A stretch of DNA of 40,295 nt from an uncultured Neisseriales bacterium (GTDB lineage: Bacteria; Pseudomonadota; Gammaproteobacteria; Burkholderiales; Aquaspirillaceae). Location of the stretch: assembly GCA_937871815.1 (NCBI GenBank), contig CALMOJ010000195.1, positions 1 through 40,295 of the forward strand, given 5' to 3'. The position numbers were made by a program, and so were the translations under genes. The notes below the pieces were generated by a model that saw only the letters and a list, made by a program, of their open reading frames with translations, was not told the origin of the DNA and searched no databases. Positions 16,316 to 24,756 of this stretch are shown here, in pieces. Within the stretch, counting starts at the first letter, position 1, and every line of letters starts with the position of its first letter.

Positions 16316-16828
16316 TCACATCTTCTCGTCTTTCAACACCCCCCCATCCAGCCGCACGGTATCGGGGGTAATGTCCTTAAAGGCAAACACCTTGCCGCCA
16401 AAATCTTGGGCAAAACGTGCTGCATCTGCCGCCAAGGCAAAACTACCCAAGGTCGGTCCCATGCTGCCTTCGCGCTTGCTGCCCACCACATAAAACGCTT
16501 GGCGGGCATCCACCCAATAATCTTTGGGATGCGCCCAGTCGGCTTTGGCCATGTCCTGCACAAACACCCCACGCACCCGCCGCTGTTGCTCCGGCTGCAA
16601 ATAGAGCGACAGCAGCTCGACCGTATCGCAAAAATAGTCGGTCTCGCCGTTATCGTACTGAATCTGCCCCTTAGGGCCAGGGTAGTCCGCCAGCACCATG
16701 CCATCGAGGGAACACACCGTGTCGTTGTGGGGGGCTTTGGCGGTCACCACGGTGTCTTGTTTGCCGCCACAGGCCAGCAACACACTCAACAAGCCAAGGG
16801 TGATTACCCGAGCAGGCCATTTACGCAT
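16316..16828 (-). CDS. nosL: Copper lipoprotein NosL
   Basis: This 170-residue lipoprotein binds Cu(I) and helps deliver copper for the CuZ cluster of nitrous-oxide reductase. A signal sequence ends in lipobox LLAC (Cys20). The metal motif CSLDGM and following DYPGPKGQI are the form common in clade I nos operons, and DYWVDARQAFYVVGSKREGSMGP is a family signature. Its ATG overlaps the nosY stop by one base (TAATG), so it is translationally coupled. It is the last gene of the nosRDFYL run. Confidence 0.94.
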   Translation of the reverse strand: MRKWPARVITLGLLSVLLACGGKQDTVVTAKAPHNDTVCSLDGMVLADYPGPKGQIQYDNGETDYFCDTVELLSLYLQPEQQRRVRGVFVQDMAKADWAHPKDYWVDARQAFYVVGSKREGSMGPTLGSFALAADAARFAQDFGGKVFAFKDITPDTVRLDGGVLKDEKM

Positions 16829-17646
16829 TATTTAAATCTCCAAATTGCCAAGGCAAGAGGGCCGACAATCCATGCCACCATCACCCCGCCCAAAAGCAGG
16901 GGATTGGCTAAGGACTCGGGAAAAACCGTCGCCAGCCCATACAGGCTTTGCACTTCGGCCATGCTAAAAATATTCAGGATGCGGAATACATCGGCAGGGT
17001 TAAACAGCAGCGCGTAGGCCGCAAACTGGCTATTGACCTCGCCCGCCGAGGCCACCAACAGCCCCAGCAGCAGCAAATCAAACACCAGCACAAAGGCAAA
17101 CCACGCGCCAATCGCCAAACCGGAGGCACGGGTGCGGTCGCTGGCCAGCACCGAAATCAACAGCGCGATGCTTAAAAAGCTCAAGCCCAGCAGCAAGGCA
17201 GACAGCACAAACCCTGCGTAGTGATAGAGCGCGTTGGCATCGAGCTGCCAGCCCAACACCCCGCCCGCCAGCCCAAATCCACCTAAGGTCGCCACCGCCA
17301 ACGCCCCTGCCAGCCCCAGATATTTGCCCAGCAACAGCTCTAGCCGCGTAATCGGCATAGACAACAGCAGGTCGAGCGAGCCGCGTTCTTTCTCGCCGAC
17401 AATGGCATCAAACCCCAAAATCAGGGCAATCAGCGGCAGCAGGTAAATCACCAAGCTGGTCAGGCTGGCAATGGTCAGCTCAATGCCTTTAAAGCCCACC
17501 GCGCCTTGCTGTGCGCCGCCAAAATAAGCAATCAGCAAGGCAAAGGCGGCAAACACCACGCCTATCACCAGCACCCAACGGTTACGCAGGCGGTCTTGGA
17601 ACTCTTTGGCGGCAATCACCCGCAGCGGGGTCAGTTCAAAGCGCAT
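16828..17646 (-). CDS. nosY: ABC transporter permease NosY
   Basis: This 272-residue membrane protein with six hydrophobic segments is the permease partner of NosF in the NosDFY complex, which acts with NosL in maturing the CuZ site of NosZ. The start (MRFELTPLRVIAAKEFQDRLRNRW) and the KERGSLDLLLSMPITR coupling region are typical. ATG at 17646 follows AGGAGG at 5-nt spacing, inside the end of nosF (16-bp overlap). Confidence 0.94.
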   Translation of the reverse strand: MRFELTPLRVIAAKEFQDRLRNRWVLVIGVVFAAFALLIAYFGGAQQGAVGFKGIELTIASLTSLVIYLLPLIALILGFDAIVGEKERGSLDLLLSMPITRLELLLGKYLGLAGALAVATLGGFGLAGGVLGWQLDANALYHYAGFVLSALLLGLSFLSIALLISVLASDRTRASGLAIGAWFAFVLVFDLLLLGLLVASAGEVNSQFAAYALLFNPADVFRILNIFSMAEVQSLYGLATVFPESLANPLLLGGVMVAWIVGPLALAIWRFK

Positions 17647-18593
17647 ACAGCCTCCTGATGAGTAGCAAGCAGCGGCGAGGCGGTGCGGATATGGGACAAA
17701 AACACGTCCTCTAAACTGGGTTCGCGGAAGGCGATGTCTTGCACCGCCTCACCGAGTTGGGTTAATACCGCCAGTGCGGCGCGTTTTTTGTCGCTGGGGC
17801 ACAGCACAATCAGGGCGGCAGGCGTTTCGCGCAGGTCGTCAAACCCCGCCAAAGCCAGCTGCGCACGCAACGCGGGGCGGGCACTGGCCGCCGCCGTCAG
17901 GTGGATTTCGAGCGGCAATTGAATCGCGCTGGACAAGGCGGCCACCGTGCCAGTGGCTTGCAGCCGCCCCGACTGCATCAAGGCGAGGGCATCGACCCGC
18001 TGTTGAATCTCCGCCAAAATATGCGAGGTCAAAATCACCGTGCTGCCAGCGGCTTTAAGCTCGGCAACCAAGGCGTAAAAATGGTGTATCGCTTCGGGGT
18101 CGAGTCCGTTGGTCGGCTCGTCCAAAAACAGCAAGCGCGGATTCCCCAGCAGGGCTTGGGCAAACCCCAGCCGCTGACGCATCCCTTTGGAGTAGTCCCG
18201 CACCCGCCGCTTGCCAGCATGGATCAAGCCGACTTTATCCAGCAGCGCGGGGCAGCTTGTAGGGTTTGCGCCTTTGAGTCGGGCAAAAAATTGCAGCGTT
18301 TCTAGCCCGCTCAAATTATCGTAGAGCACGATGTTTTCGGGCAGGTAGCCAATCATCCGGCGCACTTCTCTAAACCGCGCCCCACTAACCCGCTCGCCCT
18401 CAATCAAAATTTCGCCGCTACTGCTGGGAATCAGCCCCAGCATCATCTTAAACAGCGTGCTTTTCCCTGCGCCGTTGTGCCCAATCAGCCCAAATACTTG
18501 TCCCGAGGCGATGCTCAGGGTCAGGTTATCGACCGCCGTAAAATCGCCGTAATGCTTGCTGACCTGTCGCAGTTCAATGACGTTGCTTGTCAA
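17631..18593 (-). CDS. nosF: ABC transporter ATP-binding protein NosF
   Basis: This 320-residue ATPase has Walker A GHNGAGKST, signature YSKGMRQRL, Walker B LLFLDEPTNGLDP and the H-loop TSHIL, followed by a C-terminal extension of about 100 residues usual in NosF. It powers NosDFY. The start codon is TTG (18593), with GGAG eight bases upstream; no in-frame ATG precedes the conserved N-terminus. It overlaps the nosD 3' end by 20 bp. Confidence 0.94.
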   Translation of the reverse strand: MTSNVIELRQVSKHYGDFTAVDNLTLSIASGQVFGLIGHNGAGKSTLFKMMLGLIPSSSGEILIEGERVSGARFREVRRMIGYLPENIVLYDNLSGLETLQFFARLKGANPTSCPALLDKVGLIHAGKRRVRDYSKGMRQRLGFAQALLGNPRLLFLDEPTNGLDPEAIHHFYALVAELKAAGSTVILTSHILAEIQQRVDALALMQSGRLQATGTVAALSSAIQLPLEIHLTAAASARPALRAQLALAGFDDLRETPAALIVLCPSDKKRAALAVLTQLGEAVQDIAFREPSLEDVFLSHIRTASPLLATHQEAVCALN

Positions 18594-19836
18594 TCCAGTT
18601 TCTCCAATCGGGGTGGTGAGGGGTCATGGCGGGGTGTCTATCCACCACGCTGGGGACGCGCAACAGCGGAAACTGCCGTGCCACCATGCGCAGGGTTTGC
18701 ACCGCTGGACTATTCAGCAGCAGCTTCATAAACGGATGCTGCCACGTCAGCCGGTCCACCACATCCGAGGCTTCGTAAGGCACATCGCCAAAGCCGTCGC
18801 CATCGCGGTCCCAGCCCACATAGTTGCTCCAGTAGTTGCCCTGCTGTGCGCCCCAGATTTGGTCACGGCTGGCGACGTAGCGGACTTGGTCGCGGTTCTG
18901 GATAAAGTCATTCCCATCCACTTGGTTGCGAAAAGACCCCGCCCACAGGTGAACGCCAACACGGTTGCCCATCACCAAATTATTTTTGAGGGTGTTGTAT
19001 TCGGCATCGTAGATAAAGAAGCCTCGGTTATTGCCCACTACGATATTGCCTTCGACGACGGCATCTTGAATCGTCCGCAGCATAATGCCGTGGTCGGTAT
19101 TGCCCCACGCGATGTTGTGCCGCACCACTTGGTTACGCACCTCCATCAAGGCCAAGCCCCCTCGGTTGAGATAGCTCTCGTTGTATTCCCAGACGTTGTA
19201 ATACGAGTTCATGTAGTGCGTGCCGTAGCGCACATGGTGCATTTTGTTGTGGCTAAACAAGGCCTTGTGCGACACATCGACATAAATCCCATCCCGCGCA
19301 AAGCTGATGCGGTTGCCGACAATCTGTGCGCCGGTGGTGTTGTAAAGCTGAATGCCGTTGCCCCGCTGCGAAGACTGGTAATCTCGCTTGCCGGTAATCA
19401 GGTTGCCCTCAATCCGCACATCGTTGACCTTCTCAATCCACAGTCCAAATAGCACATTGGCGAAGTCACAGTGCAAAACGCGGGCGCGGTGTGCCCCAGG
19501 AAACAGGTAAACCCCCGCTTGCTGCAGCCCTAAATCACCGCCACTGTCGCGGATAATCCAGCCCTCAACGGTCACGTCCGGTGCTGTCACCCGAATTACA
19601 TCGCCTTGGTTGCCGCCAGAGAGGGTGGGGCGGTGCTCGCCAATCAGCGTCAGGGGCTTATCTATCAGCAGATTTTCGGTATACACCCCCTTTGCCACCC
19701 GAATGGTGTCGCCTGCAGCGGCTTTGGCGATGGTTTCGCCGATACGTTGCCCCGCCTCCACCCGCCATGTGGCAGCCACGCTAGGTAGGGCGGTGCAAAG
19801 GAGGGTGGCAAGAAGGGCAAGAGGGGCGAACGTCAT
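18574..19836 (-). CDS. nosD: Periplasmic NosD, beta-helix copper-site maturation protein
   Basis: This 420-residue protein has a Sec signal (MTFAPLALLATLLCTALPSVAA) and a right-handed parallel beta-helix made of repeated segments such as GNRISFARDGIYVDVS, MHHVRYGTHYMNS and GNIVVGNNRGFFIYDAEYNTL (CASH/PbH1 repeats). NosD receives copper from NosL and acts with NosFY in CuZ assembly. The C-terminus has DQIWGAQQGNYWSNYVGWD, a family signature. The ATG at 19836 begins one base after the nosR stop; the same frame stays open into nosR but that part is not coding. Confidence 0.95.
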   Translation of the reverse strand: MTFAPLALLATLLCTALPSVAATWRVEAGQRIGETIAKAAAGDTIRVAKGVYTENLLIDKPLTLIGEHRPTLSGGNQGDVIRVTAPDVTVEGWIIRDSGGDLGLQQAGVYLFPGAHRARVLHCDFANVLFGLWIEKVNDVRIEGNLITGKRDYQSSQRGNGIQLYNTTGAQIVGNRISFARDGIYVDVSHKALFSHNKMHHVRYGTHYMNSYYNVWEYNESYLNRGGLALMEVRNQVVRHNIAWGNTDHGIMLRTIQDAVVEGNIVVGNNRGFFIYDAEYNTLKNNLVMGNRVGVHLWAGSFRNQVDGNDFIQNRDQVRYVASRDQIWGAQQGNYWSNYVGWDRDGDGFGDVPYEASDVVDRLTWQHPFMKLLLNSPAVQTLRMVARQFPLLRVPSVVDRHPAMTPHHPDWRNWIDKQRH

Positions 19837-19837
19837 C

Positions 19838-22006
19838 TTATTCCTTCGCGGTCTGCGGGTTAAATTCCCCCGTCTCGCTTTTGATTTCCTTGATGGGGAT
19901 AAAGTAGCCATCCGCGCCAATCGGGGTAAGCGGCTCGCCAGCTTTTTGCCGACGTTTGCGTTCTTGCGCCAGCGGCGGGCAGGCGTGGTCGTCGTAATAC
20001 AGCACCATGCAGTCAAGGCACAGCATACATTCTTGCGGGTCAATCCGGCCTTGGGGGTCAATGGCGTGTGCGCCGCAGCCCACCGCGCAGGCTTTGCAGT
20101 GATTGCATTCCGCTTTGCGCTTGAGCCCAAACCGCCGCAGCTTGGCGGGTATCGCCAGCCCTGCACCCAAGGGACACAGGTATTTGCAGAACGGGCGGTC
20201 GGACAGCAGGCTCCACACCGCCAGCACGCCCCAAAACAGCACAAACGGCCAAGACCGATTCCACACCCCGACGAGGAACGTGGTCTTAAATGGCTCGACT
20301 TCGGCAAGCTGCTCGGCCAAGCCCATCGAATAAAACGACACCCCAACCAAGCCGACAAAAATAGCGTATTTCAGCCATTTCAGCCGGTGATGCCACACCA
20401 TCGGCAGGGAGAATTGGAACCGCTTCAGCCCGATTTTGCCGCCCAGATTAAACAGCAGTTCCGACAGCGAGCCGTAAGGGCACAGCCAGCCACAAAACAG
20501 CCCCCGCCCCCATAGCACCAAGGTTACGGCGATAAACACCCAGAACAGGAAAATCAGCGGGTCGGAGAGAAACAAGCTCCATCGCCATTCGCCAAACACG
20601 CCATGAATCAAAGTTAGCAACTGGGTGACCGAAGGCTGGGCCAGCTGCCAAAATCCGACAAAGCCGACGCTAAACAGCCAAAACACCGTACGCGGCCACT
20701 TGATAATCCGCTTGTCGCCCCGCTTGGCGCGACGTTCCCAGCGGTCACGCAGGGCGTAAAACCCCGCCACCAGCAGCAAAAAGCCGACAAACACGGCAAT
20801 TTCAATCTTCTTACCTTTCCACGCCTTGAGCCATGCAGGGTCGGCATGGGTCACAGAAGGCCGCCCGCCCTCTAGCCACGCGGCAGGCAGCCAGTATTCC
20901 TGTTCAAAGTTGGCAAAGGTGCGCTGGCCGGTATCTTTGTCTAGCGTATTACCCAAAAAGGCGAGGCTCCACGGGTAGGCGGCAGAAAAGCCTTGCTTGC
21001 TGCGAACGATGAAAATAGCGGACTCGGTATAGCGCGGCGCACCGGCGGCATTCACAGCGTAAAGGTTGAGGTAATCGGTATCGCGGAAGGTAAAGGTGTC
21101 ACGGTCTTGTTTAAGCTGCACGCGGTCATACATACCACCGCGCACAAAGCCCGACCCCTTAAACGAGGCTTCGCCATTAGCAATGATAAAAATAGCGTGT
21201 TCGTCAGGGCCTAGCCGCTGCATCAGCTGGGCATAGGCGGATTCGCCCAGCACGCTTTTACCAGCAGTAGGGTGGTTGAGATAGCCAAAATACAGGTCGA
21301 TATACGGCTTGCCGGTATCAGGCTCACCCACTTGGCTGGGCTTGACCGTCAGCCGCTGCACAATGCCTTGCTGCAGCAGCGCGTCCCAATCCAAGGGCTT
21401 GCCGAGGTCGATAAAGCGGGCGGGGGGCTTGGGCACGGCTTTGACAATGCCCGCTTGCTTGGCGATTTCGTAGCTGGTGCGGGAAATAAGCTGGTTTTGG
21501 GCGATTAGGGTGACGGTCGCCCCAGAGATTGCCGTCATCGGTACATAGTCGCCTTCGGCTTTGCCCAGCTCAAACCGCGTACCGGCGGGGTGGTGCAAAT
21601 ACTGTCCAACGTAATCCAGCAGTTTTTGTTCGGGGATGCCGACCAGCAAAATTGGCTCACTGTGCTTCAGAATCCGTATTCCACTAATGACACCGGTTTC
21701 GTCCATCCCGACGAGAGTCACAATTGGCTTACCCGAATAGGCGGGAATGTCAGATACGTCGGTGGATAAATACACATAGCCCACCAGCACTTTTTCGCCG
21801 TTAACGGTTTTGTAGCCTTCAACGTAAGGCGGTCGCCCTTTGCGGGGGGAGAAGGTCTCGGCGGCGGGCAACACGTCTCGGCAGTCTACGTGTTGGCACA
21901 TTTGGGGGTCAGAAAACAGCTTAGGCGGCAAAGGGGCTTCGTAAGACAAGGCCCAAGCCGCCCCCGCCCAAAACCACAGCACTATTAGATAGATAAACCG
22001 AAACAT
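19838..22006 (-). CDS. nosR: Nitrous-oxide reduction regulator/electron donor NosR
   Basis: This 722-residue inner-membrane flavo-iron-sulfur protein is required for nosZ expression and activity and is thought to pass electrons from quinol to NosZ. Sequence order: a signal-like first helix; a periplasmic FMN-binding domain (about 60-200) with SGATVT, whose Thr would carry covalent FMN; about five membrane helices; two cysteine motifs (CGWLCP and CKYLCP); and a C-terminal ferredoxin domain with CNHCKACAVGC and CMLCLDC. Length matches clade I NosR. It is first in the tightly packed nosRDFYL series and lies about 100 bp after the cytochrome gene. No apbE/nosX flavin transferase is in the window. 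Confidence 0.95.
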   Translation of the reverse strand: MFRFIYLIVLWFWAGAAWALSYEAPLPPKLFSDPQMCQHVDCRDVLPAAETFSPRKGRPPYVEGYKTVNGEKVLVGYVYLSTDVSDIPAYSGKPIVTLVGMDETGVISGIRILKHSEPILLVGIPEQKLLDYVGQYLHHPAGTRFELGKAEGDYVPMTAISGATVTLIAQNQLISRTSYEIAKQAGIVKAVPKPPARFIDLGKPLDWDALLQQGIVQRLTVKPSQVGEPDTGKPYIDLYFGYLNHPTAGKSVLGESAYAQLMQRLGPDEHAIFIIANGEASFKGSGFVRGGMYDRVQLKQDRDTFTFRDTDYLNLYAVNAAGAPRYTESAIFIVRSKQGFSAAYPWSLAFLGNTLDKDTGQRTFANFEQEYWLPAAWLEGGRPSVTHADPAWLKAWKGKKIEIAVFVGFLLLVAGFYALRDRWERRAKRGDKRIIKWPRTVFWLFSVGFVGFWQLAQPSVTQLLTLIHGVFGEWRWSLFLSDPLIFLFWVFIAVTLVLWGRGLFCGWLCPYGSLSELLFNLGGKIGLKRFQFSLPMVWHHRLKWLKYAIFVGLVGVSFYSMGLAEQLAEVEPFKTTFLVGVWNRSWPFVLFWGVLAVWSLLSDRPFCKYLCPLGAGLAIPAKLRRFGLKRKAECNHCKACAVGCGAHAIDPQGRIDPQECMLCLDCMVLYYDDHACPPLAQERKRRQKAGEPLTPIGADGYFIPIKEIKSETGEFNPQTAKE

Positions 22007-22109
22007 ACCGACTCCCTAGGACGTACTTCACGCGCGGGAGGGGTTTAGTCTCAAACCCACTTTGGGCGAGTTTACTTTGGCTACCCCTTCCGCACACTGC
22101 TACTAAAAC

Positions 22110-22511
22110 TTACTTAACCTTGCTGACCATAAACTCAACCGTTGCCTTGATTTCAGCATCGGTGAGGGCAGGATTGCCACCCTTGGGCGGCATCATGCCT
22201 TTTTGGCCGGTGTAGCCTTCGGTGGCGTGTTTCAGCAACAAGTCCATGCCTTGCTCAACCCGCCCAACCCAGTCGTCTTTCTTGCCCAAAATCGGGGCTC
22301 CCCCCATGCCCGATTGATGGCACATCGCACAGGTTTTTTTGAATACCGCTTCGCCTGGACTGATTTCGGCATTGGCCACCGGTGCAGCAGGGGCGGGGGT
22401 GGTCACAGCAACTGGGGCGGCGGGCGCTTCGGTTTTGGGGGCTTCTTTGCCGCACGCAGACAACAACACAGCCAGCGCAAAAGCAGACAGAACAAGGGGA
22501 GAGGGCTTCAT
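22110..22511 (-). CDS. Lipoprotein cytochrome c (c5-like), nos-associated
   Basis: This 133-residue protein has a lipoprotein signal with lipobox LLSAC (Cys20), an Ala/Pro-rich linker (about 22-48) and one mono-heme domain with CAMCH at 61-65 and a likely Met ligand in GMMPPKGG (about 106-107). That pattern fits class I c5-type cytochromes. Its position between divergent nosZ and nosR, sharing the FNR-type site, suggests it is the electron donor to NosZ CuA (inference). ATG at 22511 has GGAG upstream. The longer open frame to the left of the ATG crosses the promoter and is not coding. Confidence 0.88.
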   Translation of the reverse strand: MKPSPLVLSAFALAVLLSACGKEAPKTEAPAAPVAVTTPAPAAPVANAEISPGEAVFKKTCAMCHQSGMGGAPILGKKDDWVGRVEQGMDLLLKHATEGYTGQKGMMPPKGGNPALTDAEIKATVEFMVSKVK

Positions 22512-22589
22512 GGGGGGGCTCCAGGCGGCAACGGCTGAACCGTTATTTTTTAAGGGCTTCCAGCCTAGTCGGACTGGGGTTTGGCTTAC

Positions 22590-22603
22590 TTGACCGTCAT
22601 CAA
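22590..22603. promoter_or_regulatory. FNR/DNR-type operator between nosZ and the cytochrome-nosR genes
   Basis: TTGACCGTCATCAA matches the FNR/DNR/NnrR consensus TTGATnnnnATCAA at 9 of 10 defined bases. Its centre is about 32 bp from a TAGCTT on the nosZ side (22626-22631) and from a TAGGCT on the cytochrome side (22567-22562, minus strand). This is the spacing of a class II (-41.5) site for either promoter. It implies low-oxygen or NO-responsive control. Confidence 0.75.
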
Positions 22604-22711
22604 GGATAAAAAGCAAGGCGAGATTTAGCTTTGCGGCATAGTAGGAGGTGCGGCAAATTGTCGCACGCCTTCCGACACCTAATCAGACTTGTCACCCCAA
22701 AGGGAAGCACC

Positions 22712-24649
22712 ATGGATACCAAGCACACCCCCGCGACACTCGAACCGCTTGACCCTAGCCGCCGCCACTTCCTCAATACCAGTGCCCTTGCTGGTCTGGC
22801 AGGCGCGGGCGTGTCGCTCGGCCTTGTTGGCTGCAACAAAGAAACCCCTGCTGCCGCGCCCGCTGCAGCAGCTGCTAAACCTACCGAAGCCGCCCACGGC
22901 AAGTTTGAAGTCGCCCCAGGCCAGCTAGACGAGTACTACATCTTGTCCAGCGCGGGCCACAACGGCGAAGTGCGGATTTATGGTTGCCCATCGGGTCGCA
23001 CCCTGAAGCGGATTCCAGTATTTAATACCGATTGCCTCGTCGGCTGGGGCATCACCAACGAATCCAAAAAAATCATGGGCACCAAAGCCGATGGCAGCCT
23101 GAAGTTCACCACCGGTGACACCCACCACGTCCACGGCTCTTATGTTGATGGGACTTACGATGGCAAATACTTTTGGGTGAATGACAAGCTCAATAGCCGT
23201 GTGGCGCGTATCCGTGGTGACACCATGGAAACCGACAAAATCACCGACATTCCGAATGTGATGGGTCAGCATGGCTTGTTCCCTGACAAGCGCGACCCCG
23301 TAGACGAAAAAATCAACCACACGACCCGCGTGTTTGCCGGTGGCGAATTTGCTATTCCGCTGCCTAACGATGGGCACGATACGGAAGACGGCAGCAAGTA
23401 CGGCTGTCTGTTTACCTGCCTTGATGCCGAGACCATGGAAGTCAAATGGCAGTGCCGTGTCGATGGCAACATGGACTTGGTGGCCACTAGCTACGACGGC
23501 AAGCTGGCCGCCGCCAACCAATACAATACCGAAGGCGGGCTGAAGTACGAAGACATGATGTCGGCAGAGCGCGATGCGTGCGTGTTCTTCAATGTGGCGC
23601 GTATCGAAGAAGCCATCAAGGCCGGTAAAGTCACCACACTGGGCACGTCCAAAGTGCCGGTGGTAGATGGTCGCGCCGCAGCCAACAAAGACCCCAAAAC
23701 CGCGCTAACCTGCTATGTGCCGGTACCTAAAAACCCGCACGGCGTGAACGCCAGCCCTAACGGTAAGTATTTTGTCTGCTCTGGCAAGCTCTCGCCGACC
23801 GCGACCGTGATTTCGATTGAACTGGTGACCAAGTGGTTTGCCGGTGAAGTGACGACCCCCCGCGATGCCGTGATTGCCGAGCCAGAAATTGGCCTAGGCC
23901 CCTTGCACACCGCGTTTGATAACAAGGGCAATGCGTACACCACCTTGTTCTTGGATAGCCAGATTGTGAAGTGGGATGTCGAAGCCGCCATCAAGCAGTT
24001 CAAGGGCGACAAGGCCGTCAAAGTGGTCATCGACCGTATTGATGTGCATTACCAGCCAGGCCACGGCTACACCTCGATGGGCGAAACCAAAGAAGCCGAT
24101 GGCAAGTTCTTTAACTCCGGCAACAAATTCTCCAAAGACCGCTTCTTGCCGGTCGGGCCGCTGCATGTGGAAACCGAACAGCTGATCGACATCTCTGGCG
24201 ACAAGATGAAGCTGATTCACGACCACACCGCCTACCCCGAGCCGCACGATGCCATTATCGTCCGCCGCGACCGCATCAAGACGCGGCAGGTCTACAACAT
24301 GGACGAGTTCCCCAATGCCGTGACCGACCCCAAGAGCCAAAAGGTCGAACGCAACGGCAAAAAAGTGACTGTGTTCATGGCCAGCCAAGCACCGGCCTTC
24401 TCGATGCGGGAATTCCGCGTCAAGCTGGGTGATGAAGTCACCATTATCTTGACCAACCACGACAAGGTAGAAGACTTGACCCACGGCTTTGGTATTCCGC
24501 TCTATAACGTCAACTTTATTGTGAACCCACAAGAAACCAAGTCAGTGACGTTTAAAGCGGACAAGCTGGGCGTGTACTGGTGTTATTGCACCCACTTCTG
24601 CCACGCGCTCCACTTGGAAATGCGGAGCCGGATGATTGTTGAGAAATAA
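22712..24649 (+). CDS. nosZ: Nitrous-oxide reductase (clade I type)
   Basis: This 645-residue periplasmic enzyme reduces N2O to N2, the last step of denitrification. The N-terminus has a twin-arginine motif (SRRHFL, residues 16-21), a hydrophobic stretch, then LVGC, a lipobox-like site, and an Ala/Pro linker. The beta-propeller supplies candidate CuZ histidines in DTHHVHG, GQHGLFP, KNPHGVN, GPLHTAF, QPGHGYT and PEPHDA. The C-terminal cupredoxin domain has the CuA ligands Cys626, Cys630, His634 and Met637 in CTHFCHALHLEM. ATG at 22712 follows AAAGGGA. It is transcribed away from the other nos genes and ends at a strong terminator. Confidence 0.97.
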   Translation: MDTKHTPATLEPLDPSRRHFLNTSALAGLAGAGVSLGLVGCNKETPAAAPAAAAAKPTEAAHGKFEVAPGQLDEYYILSSAGHNGEVRIYGCPSGRTLKRIPVFNTDCLVGWGITNESKKIMGTKADGSLKFTTGDTHHVHGSYVDGTYDGKYFWVNDKLNSRVARIRGDTMETDKITDIPNVMGQHGLFPDKRDPVDEKINHTTRVFAGGEFAIPLPNDGHDTEDGSKYGCLFTCLDAETMEVKWQCRVDGNMDLVATSYDGKLAAANQYNTEGGLKYEDMMSAERDACVFFNVARIEEAIKAGKVTTLGTSKVPVVDGRAAANKDPKTALTCYVPVPKNPHGVNASPNGKYFVCSGKLSPTATVISIELVTKWFAGEVTTPRDAVIAEPEIGLGPLHTAFDNKGNAYTTLFLDSQIVKWDVEAAIKQFKGDKAVKVVIDRIDVHYQPGHGYTSMGETKEADGKFFNSGNKFSKDRFLPVGPLHVETEQLIDISGDKMKLIHDHTAYPEPHDAIIVRRDRIKTRQVYNMDEFPNAVTDPKSQKVERNGKKVTVFMASQAPAFSMREFRVKLGDEVTIILTNHDKVEDLTHGFGIPLYNVNFIVNPQETKSVTFKADKLGVYWCYCTHFCHALHLEMRSRMIVEK

Positions 24650-24677
24650 ATCACCCACACAGGGCTGATATAAGCTA

Positions 24678-24720
24678 AAGCAAAGAAGGGGGAGCGTATC
24701 GCGCGCCCCCTTCTTTGCTT
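24678..24720 (+). terminator. Hairpin terminator after nosZ
   Basis: A perfect 15-bp stem (24678-24692 with 24706-24720) with a 13-nt loop lies 30 bp after the nosZ stop. The 3' arm is T-rich but the following T-tract is poor. Confidence 0.75.
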
Positions 24721-24756
24721 GGCGGCAGGTAAATCAATGAAGGCGGAGGAAGGACC

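Noticed and set aside
18556-19452. Antisense open frame of 298 codons opposite nosD
   Set aside because: It reads as the complement of the beta-helix repeats of nosD and shows no recognisable domain.
19837-20358. Long N-terminal extension of NosD into nosR (open frame to 20358)
   Set aside because: The extension is Arg/Ala/Cys-rich shadow sequence antiparallel in content to the conserved nosR frame. NosD has its own signal peptide beginning at 19836.
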